Positions 6,304 to 9,762 of a stretch of 9,762 bases of DNA are shown here, one piece after another. The DNA comes from Clostridia bacterium (GTDB lineage: Bacteria > Bacillota_A > Clostridia > Oscillospirales > CAG-272). The stretch lies in NCBI GenBank assembly GCA_017467225.1, contig JAFTSR010000035.1:1-9762 (forward strand), in the 5' to 3' direction. Made by a program: the position numbers and the translations under genes. Below the pieces are notes generated by a model, which did no database searches, was not told the origin of the DNA, and saw nothing but the letters and a program-made list of their open reading frames with translations. Positions within the stretch are counted from its first letter, which is position 1; each line of letters opens with the position of its first letter.

Positions 6304-7500
6304 TTATCCGATCTGCGTGATGACAAGATGCGCGGATACGGGGCGAGTTCCACCTGCCAGGGGCGTGATGGTCAGCGCCGCAGCGTTGCCGGCCGGATTG
6401 CGGACGGTGAGAACCGAGTTGACCGCCGTGGTGTTGACCACAGCCATTCCCACGATTTGCGAGGTGCCCGTAGCGCGACCTGCGACGGTGTAGGCTAAAT
6501 CCTGACCGTTCAAGGTCAGCATCAGCTGTCCCGCCTCGGTGACGCTGACCTGAAACAGAATCTGATACGTGCCGATAGGCCCGAGATTGAAGGAGGACGA
6601 GCCGAGACGACCAATGTTCGTGTTGGCAATCGGACCGTTCCGTGGAAAGCTGACATCAGTTCCAGGCGCTACCGTGGCTGAGTTGTCGGACGGCATCAGA
6701 GCGTAAAAGTCTGCATAGCTGAGCACGCCTCCGGGGATTCCCTGAGGACCTTGCGCGCCCGTATCACCGACCGGGCCTTGTGGGCCTACCGGACCCTGCG
6801 CGCCTGCAGGCCCCGTTGCACCCGTCGGCCCTTGCGGACCGATCGGTCCTGCATCACCTTGCGGCCCCTGCGGCCCTGCTGGCCCTTGCGGACCTGTGGG
6901 ACCTTGAGCGCCTACCGGACCTTGCGGACCGGCAGGACCCATATCACCCGCGGGACCCTGTGGACCGATGGGACCTTGCGGACCTGCGGGACCGCTTTCG
7001 CCGGCCGGACCCTGCGGACCGGCAGGACCGGTGTCACCGGCAGGCCCCTGTGCTCCTTGAGGACCCTGCGGACCAATCGGACCGACCGCACCTGTGGGGC
7101 CTTCGGGTCCTGCAGGACCTGCATCTCCCTGGGGACCCTGCGCACCGATGGGCCCTTGCGGACCTTGTGCTCCTGCAGGTCCCTGCGGACCGGGTAATCC
7201 GGTCTCTCCCCGTTGCCCTTGAGGGCCGCGCGGCCCTACTGGACCCATAGGGCCTTGTGCACCCGTCGCACCTCTTGGCCCCTGAGGCCCTTGCGGACCG
7301 ATGGGACCTCTCGGACCCTCGGGACCCTGTGGACCTGTAGGACCGGGAGGGCAGATGACACACGGATTTTTATTTTCATCGTGACAATCGTCACAGTCAT
7401 TGCAGCAGGGCTGCTGATTGCAATTGTTCTGGCAACCGTTCTGACAGTTGTTGCAGTAACGGTCGCTCGTGCTTCGCGTAAATGGATTTTGTCTGTTCAT
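6304..7500 (-). CDS. Collagen-like glycine-repeat protein with BclA-type C-terminal domain
   Basis: Encodes 398 residues. The start at 7500 has AAAGGAGGT (7508-7516) 7 bases upstream. There is no signal peptide. Residues 1-52 are hydrophilic and Asn/Gln/Asp-rich with ten Cys (16, 19, 23, 27, 32, 33, 36, 39, 47, 50). Residues 53-256 form 68 uninterrupted Gly-X-Y triplets rich in GPQ, GPA and GPT, expected to make a trimeric collagen triple helix. Residues 258-398 form a globular beta-rich domain ([57 protein letters not shown]) like the C-terminal trimerisation domain of BclA-type exosporium proteins. The family is typical of spore-surface filaments in Bacillus and Clostridia; without a secretion signal, assembly from the mother-cell cytoplasm fits. 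The Cys-rich head may cross-link the protein to the coat. A phage fibre or vegetative surface role is the alternative. Confidence 0.88.
   Translation of the reverse strand: MNRQNPFTRSTSDRYCNNCQNGCQNNCNQQPCCNDCDDCHDENKNPCVICPPGPTGPQGPEGPRGPIGPQGPQGPRGATGAQGPMGPVGPRGPQGQRGETGLPGPQGPAGAQGPQGPIGAQGPQGDAGPAGPEGPTGAVGPIGPQGPQGAQGPAGDTGPAGPQGPAGESGPAGPQGPIGPQGPAGDMGPAGPQGPVGAQGPTGPQGPAGPQGPQGDAGPIGPQGPTGATGPAGAQGPVGPQGPVGDTGAQGPQGIPGGVLSYADFYALMPSDNSATVAPGTDVSFPRNGPIANTNIGRLGSSSFNLGPIGTYQILFQVSVTEAGQLMLTLNGQDLAYTVAGRATGTSQIVGMAVVNTTAVNSVLTVRNPAGNAAALTITPLAGGTRPVSAHLVITQIG
6733..7344 (-). repeat. Gly-X-Y coding repeat (68 triplets)
   Basis: A 9-base periodic, GC-rich low-complexity stretch encodes 68 successive Gly-X-Y triplets with no interruption. 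Many 9-18-base units recur (encoding [25 protein letters not shown]), so repeat number could change by slippage or recombination. The repeats also create long false open frames on the opposite strand. Confidence 0.95.
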
Positions 7501-7507
7501 ACATTGA

Positions 7508-7516
7508 CCTCCTTTG
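7508..7516 (-). promoter_or_regulatory. Ribosome binding site of the collagen-like gene
   Basis: On the minus strand AAAGGAGGT is followed by 7 bases and ATG at 7500. This near-perfect match to the 16S anti-SD sequence fixes the start. Confidence 0.88.
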
Positions 7517-7540
7517 TCAAATTTGGTGAAGCACCATTAC

Positions 7541-7572
7541 ATGATATGTCGATTTTTGACGAACAGATACTC
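7541..7572 (-). promoter_or_regulatory. Possible sporulation-type (sigma-E/sigma-K-like) promoter of the collagen-like gene
   Basis: On the minus strand CATATCAT (7548-7541) resembles the CATAnnnT -10 element of mother-cell sigma factors, with GAGTATCTG (7572-7564) 15 bases upstream as a loose -35. No good sigma-A pair is seen in this gap for the minus strand; the best, TTCGTC-N16-TGTAAT, is poor. The match is short and the call is tentative, but it agrees with the expected mother-cell expression of BclA-like proteins. Confidence 0.3.
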
Positions 7573-7662
7573 ATCCGCTAATGATGATACTGAGTGTAGT
7601 CGACCTTGGATGCAAGTGTTCCGGTCTAGCGTCCCGTTCAGGAGAAATAATAAGCCACTTGC

Positions 7663-7691
7663 TTGAAAAGTTCATGGAAATATGATATAAT
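7663..7691 (+). promoter_or_regulatory. Sigma-A promoter with extended -10, driving the gene fragments and MFS gene
   Basis: TTGAAA (7663-7668) and TATAAT (7686-7691) are 17 bases apart, and the -10 is preceded by TGA, an extended -10 element. Transcription would start near 7698, leaving a leader of about 27 bases with AGGAG before the ATG at 7725. It is one of the two strongest promoters in the window. Confidence 0.82.
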
Positions 7692-7724
7692 ATTCTCATG
7701 AAAATTAAATTTGCAGGAGCGTAT

Positions 7725-8063
7725 ATGAGCGAAGTAAGAGTATTAAAGCCAGAGGAACTTGGCCTGACCGATACAGTACAAAAATTTGAGGACGGTTTGC
7801 GCACCGAGCCGAAATCCGGCAGCTATGAATGGTGGTACTTTGATTCCAAATATCCCGATGGCTCAAGCATCGTTATCGTTTTTTATACCAAGCACGTAAC
7901 GTCCTTTGCCAAGAAGTTCAAGCCGTTTGTGTCGCTCAATTATATCAACCCGAACGGTAAGGAGCTGAGGACTGAGCTGTGGAGCGATGACTATTCATTC
8001 TCCAAAGACGGCGAGATTTTAACAGGTGATGCCTATAAGCACCTGAGCTTTTCTGTGATATAA
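7725..8063 (+). pseudogene. 5' fragment of a CrtC/AttH lipocalin-like gene
   Basis: Encodes 112 residues. The start at 7725 has AGGAG (7715-7719) close upstream; the ATG at 7698 coincides with the predicted transcription start and is rejected. Residues 31-56 (SGSYEWWYFD, then DGSSIVIVFYTK) are the N-terminal hallmark of the CrtC/AttH lipocalin-like family (carotenoid 1,2-hydratase-related proteins), followed by a second strand pair (FVSLNYINPNGKELRTELW). Full members are roughly 300 residues or more; here the frame stops after residue 112, and the next gene's leader begins within 35 bp, so the C-terminal part is absent rather than frameshifted. There is no signal peptide. Promoter and ribosome binding site are intact, so a short peptide may still be made. 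Family assignment is by motif only. Confidence 0.6.
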
Positions 8064-8065
8064 TA
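8056..8065 (+). promoter_or_regulatory. Second extended -10 element inside the end of the first fragment
   Basis: TGATATAATA here is identical to the ten bases at 7683-7692 that contain the upstream -10. It overlaps the stop codon of the CrtC-like fragment and lies about 33 bases before the next ATG. No convincing -35 is present 16-18 bases upstream. It is plausibly the original promoter -10 of the DUF1349-like gene, left after a deletion removed the -35. Confidence 0.45.
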
Positions 8066-8096
8066 CCTATATCTGAGAAAGAGAGGTAATGCTCAA

Positions 8097-8315
8097 ATGG
8101 AATTCAAATGGCTAAATGAAAGCACGATCAGAAAAAACGGTGACAGAATTGAAATCGATGCTCCTGCGCAGACGGATTTTTTCTGCGGAAGCATCGATGA
8201 CTGTGAGGAAGGAATTCTTCCGGAATCCCTTTGCAACGCGCCATATTATTATACCGAGGTGGAGGGAGATTTATCAAGCATATGTCTGCACAACAAAATT
8301 ATAAAAAAACGCTGA
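8097..8315 (+). pseudogene. 5' fragment of a DUF1349-like gene, overlapping the MFS start
   Basis: Encodes 72 residues from the ATG at 8097, with GAGAGG (8081-8086) upstream. Residues about 1-57 (MEFKWLNES, APAQTDFFCGS, NAPYYYTEVEGD) resemble the N-terminus of DUF1349, a concanavalin-like beta-sandwich family of about 180-200 residues. After EVEGD the family similarity stops and the frame runs through unrelated codons (ICLHNKIIKKR) into the MFS gene, overlapping it by 34 bp in another frame. This looks like a deletion joint near 8265-8275 that removed two thirds of the gene. Translation of the fragment could couple to the MFS start. The family call rests on visual motif recognition, so it is moderate. 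Confidence 0.5.
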
Positions 8316-9475
8316 TCGCTTGCTATCTTGGCTTCATCACCCAAGCCATCTCCGCAAACTTTGCACCGCTCTTGTTTTTGACGTTCAAGGATACCTACGG
8401 AATATCCTTCGAAATGATCGCGCTTGTTCCGCTGGTATTTTACCTGACACAATTGCTCGTTGACTTGGTGGCGGTGAAATTTGCCGACATGATTGGATAC
8501 CGTACCTGCGTTGTAGCTTCGCAAGTGGTTTCCGCTCTCGGTCTTGTTCTCATGGCCTTTTTGCCGGAGATTCTGCCGGATCCTTTTGTCGGTATTCTGA
8601 TTTCGGTCGTCTTTTACGCGGTGGGAAGCGGTCTTATTGAAGTCTTGCTGAGCCCCATCGTGGAAGCCTGCCCGTTTGAAAACAAAGCGGGGGTGATGAG
8701 TCTTTTGCACTCGTTTTACTGTTGGGGCGCTGTTGGCGTAATCCTGGGATCGACCCTCTTTTTCACCATATTCGGCATGGCGTATTGGCAGATCCTTACC
8801 ATCATCTGGGCAGTCGTACCGTTACTGAATATCTTCAATTTTCTCTCCTGTCCAATAGAGAGACTTGTAGAGGACGGAGAAGGATTGCGTATCGGTCAGC
8901 TGCTCAGACTTCCGTTGTTTTTACTCATGATCGTGCTTATGATATGCGTAGGCGCGTCCGAGGCAACCATGGCTCAATGGGCATCCGCCTTTACGGAATC
9001 GGCGCTTGGCGTTTCCAAAACCGTGGGGGATTTAGCCGGTCCGTGCCTCTTTGCTGTTTTTATGGGACTTTCCCGTATGTTTTACGGAAAGAAAAGTGAG
9101 AAGCTCGACTTGACTAAGGTGATGCTGGGGTGTGGCTCACTGTGCGTGGTATGCTACCTGTTGGCAGCTTTGTCACCGATTCCAATGATAGGCCTTGTCG
9201 GTTGCGCTCTTTGCGGATTGTCGGTTGGAATTATGTGGCCGGGAACGATCAGTATTTCTTCTCAAAAATGTCCGAGGGGTGGAACTGCAATGTTTGCTTT
9301 TTTGGCTTTAGCAGGAGATTTGGGAGCGGCTGTGGGTCCCACTATGGTTGGCTCAATTGCGGATGCCGTAGGAGGCAATCTCAAAACAGGATTGCTTTTT
9401 GCCACCGTATTTCCAATCGTGATGATTGTTGGATTGATTGTGCTGATAAAGAAATTTAGGAATAATAATCATTGA
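8282..9475 (+). CDS. MFS transporter
   Basis: Encodes 397 residues. The start at 8282 (MSAQQNYKKT) is chosen because the hydrophobic first helix follows directly; the in-frame ATG at 8231 lies within the DUF1349-like coding segment. The ribosome binding site GGAGGGAG (8261-8268) is 13 bases away, longer than usual, as if set by a deletion. About 12 membrane segments are visible in two halves, with a motif-A-like FADMIGYR at 67-74 between helices 2 and 3, a cytoplasmic loop around IERLVEDGEGLR, and a C-terminal half ending KKFRNNNH. Layout and length fit the sugar/fucose-permease-like or drug-efflux branches of the major facilitator superfamily; substrate cannot be assigned. It is the only intact gene of its operon. 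Transcription probably comes from the promoter at 7663 or the -10 at 8059. Confidence 0.9.
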   Translation: MSAQQNYKKTLIACYLGFITQAISANFAPLLFLTFKDTYGISFEMIALVPLVFYLTQLLVDLVAVKFADMIGYRTCVVASQVVSALGLVLMAFLPEILPDPFVGILISVVFYAVGSGLIEVLLSPIVEACPFENKAGVMSLLHSFYCWGAVGVILGSTLFFTIFGMAYWQILTIIWAVVPLLNIFNFLSCPIERLVEDGEGLRIGQLLRLPLFLLMIVLMICVGASEATMAQWASAFTESALGVSKTVGDLAGPCLFAVFMGLSRMFYGKKSEKLDLTKVMLGCGSLCVVCYLLAALSPIPMIGLVGCALCGLSVGIMWPGTISISSQKCPRGGTAMFAFLALAGDLGAAVGPTMVGSIADAVGGNLKTGLLFATVFPIVMIVGLIVLIKKFRNNNH

Positions 9476-9528
9476 ATTGGTTAAATAAAATAATCAATAC
9501 ATTCCAATTTATTGAAATGATAAAGAGC

Positions 9529-9558
9529 GAGGGCTGACGGAATCAATCGTCAGCCCTC
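9529..9558 (+). terminator. Terminator-like hairpin after the MFS gene, copy of the one at 1725
   Basis: GAGGGCTGACG (9529-9539) pairs perfectly with CGTCAGCCCTC (9548-9558) around an 8-base loop, 54 bases after the MFS stop. The tail CAAAATTTGC is poor in T, so it is a non-canonical terminator or a 3' mRNA structure. The stem, the first loop bases and the following AAAAT match the hairpin at 1725-1752 in the same orientation. Confidence 0.6.
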
Positions 9559-9577
9559 AAAATTTGCACGGGAGGAA

Positions 9578-9611
9578 GAAAAAAAAGCTTTGGGAATTGC
9601 TTCCCCAAGCT
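9578..9611 (-). terminator. Intrinsic terminator on the minus strand
   Basis: AGCTTTGGGAA (9586-9596) pairs with TTCCCCAAGCT (9601-9611) with one T-C mismatch and a TTGC loop. On the minus strand the stem runs into eight T (9586-9579), a strong intrinsic terminator. No minus-strand gene is visible between it and the window end; the plus-strand tail (AAATTTGG) is weak. Confidence 0.65.
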
Positions 9612-9727
9612 AAATTTGGTACGAGTGTTCATAACGAAACTATTCAAAATACTTTGCTTTACGGCATTCAAAACATATTCTAATCGTGCCTTGCCTATAA
9701 AAAACAGATAACGAAAGGAATATGATT

Positions 9728-9762
9728 ATGGAAAAGTACATCACTAAAAACGGCATCAAATA
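9728..9762 (+). CDS. Start of a gene, possibly TnpV-type transposon-encoded protein (truncated by window end)
   Basis: The ATG at 9728 has AAAGGAA (9714-9720) 7 bases upstream; the in-frame ATG at 9722 is too close to that site. Only MEKYITKNGIK plus two bases of the next codon are visible. This N-terminus resembles TnpV proteins found in conjugative or mobilisable elements of Clostridia, which often begin with a similar Lys/Tyr/Asn-Gly-Ile pattern. Eleven residues cannot prove the family. A weak promoter-like pair, TTGCTT (9654) with TATTCT (9676), lies upstream. Confidence 0.4.
   Translation, partial: MEKYITKNGIK

Noticed and set aside
6733..7344. Possible CRISPR-like or tandem repeat array
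   Set aside because: The periodicity is 9 bases, in frame and explained by Gly-X-Y codons; there are no spaced constant repeats with unique spacers.
6751..7581. Several open frames on the plus strand opposite the collagen-like gene (Arg/Thr/Leu-rich or Pro/Leu-rich)
   Set aside because: They are shadows created by the 9-base GC-rich Gly-X-Y repeats, with no ribosome binding sites or recognisable domains.
8249..8710. Minus-strand open frame of 153 codons opposite the MFS gene
   Set aside because: Basic, Gln/His-rich composition typical of an antisense frame to membrane-protein codons; no start signals.
9612..9640. Small minus-strand peptide frame running through the terminator hairpin
   Set aside because: No ribosome binding site, and the frame would cross the terminator stem and T-tract.

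Overview
The window looks like chromosomal DNA of an uncultured or gut-type Clostridia (Firmicutes). Shine-Dalgarno sites are strong (AGGAGG, AAAGGAGGT), promoters are TTGAAA-N17-TATAAT, and there is a BclA-type collagen-like protein and a large Gram-positive-style surface enzyme with signal peptide and C-terminal membrane anchor. Genus cannot be read from the sequence. The right-hand end (about 7.6-9.76 kb) is visibly more AT-rich between genes than the surface-protein block.

Layout. (1) 2-448 (+): C-terminal part of an alpha/beta hydrolase that starts outside the window. (2) 560-1704 (+): two short CHR-family membrane proteins, overlapping by ATGA, which together form a split chromate-transporter-type permease. 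(3) 1725-1752: hairpin between convergent genes. (4) 1797-6083 (-): a 1428-residue secreted, membrane-anchored GH116-type glycoside hydrolase (glucosylceramidase/beta-glucosidase superfamily) with a PA14-like region and two tandem CBM6-like carbohydrate-binding modules, behind a near-consensus sigma-A promoter. (5) 6222-6294: two hairpins in the gap. (6) 6304-7500 (-): collagen-like protein with a Cys-rich head, 68 uninterrupted Gly-X-Y triplets and a BclA-like C-terminal domain. (7) 7663-9475 (+): a strong promoter followed by two consecutive 5' gene fragments (a CrtC/AttH lipocalin-like protein and a DUF1349-like protein) and then an intact MFS transporter. (8) 9529-9611: a hairpin almost identical to the one at 1725, and a minus-strand terminator. 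(9) 9728-end (+): the first 11 codons of a gene whose N-terminus resembles TnpV-type transposon proteins.

How they fit. The centre of the window is a cell-surface block: a carbohydrate-active enzyme tethered to the membrane and a collagen-like surface or spore protein, each probably with its own promoter. The right side is a decayed operon in which only the transporter survived. No complete new defence or mobile system is visible. The most unusual points are the apparent loss of the GH116 acid/base Asp, the double 3' truncation upstream of the MFS gene, the dispersed near-identical hairpin, and a hairpin whose T-tract lies on the strand opposite to its neighbouring genes.
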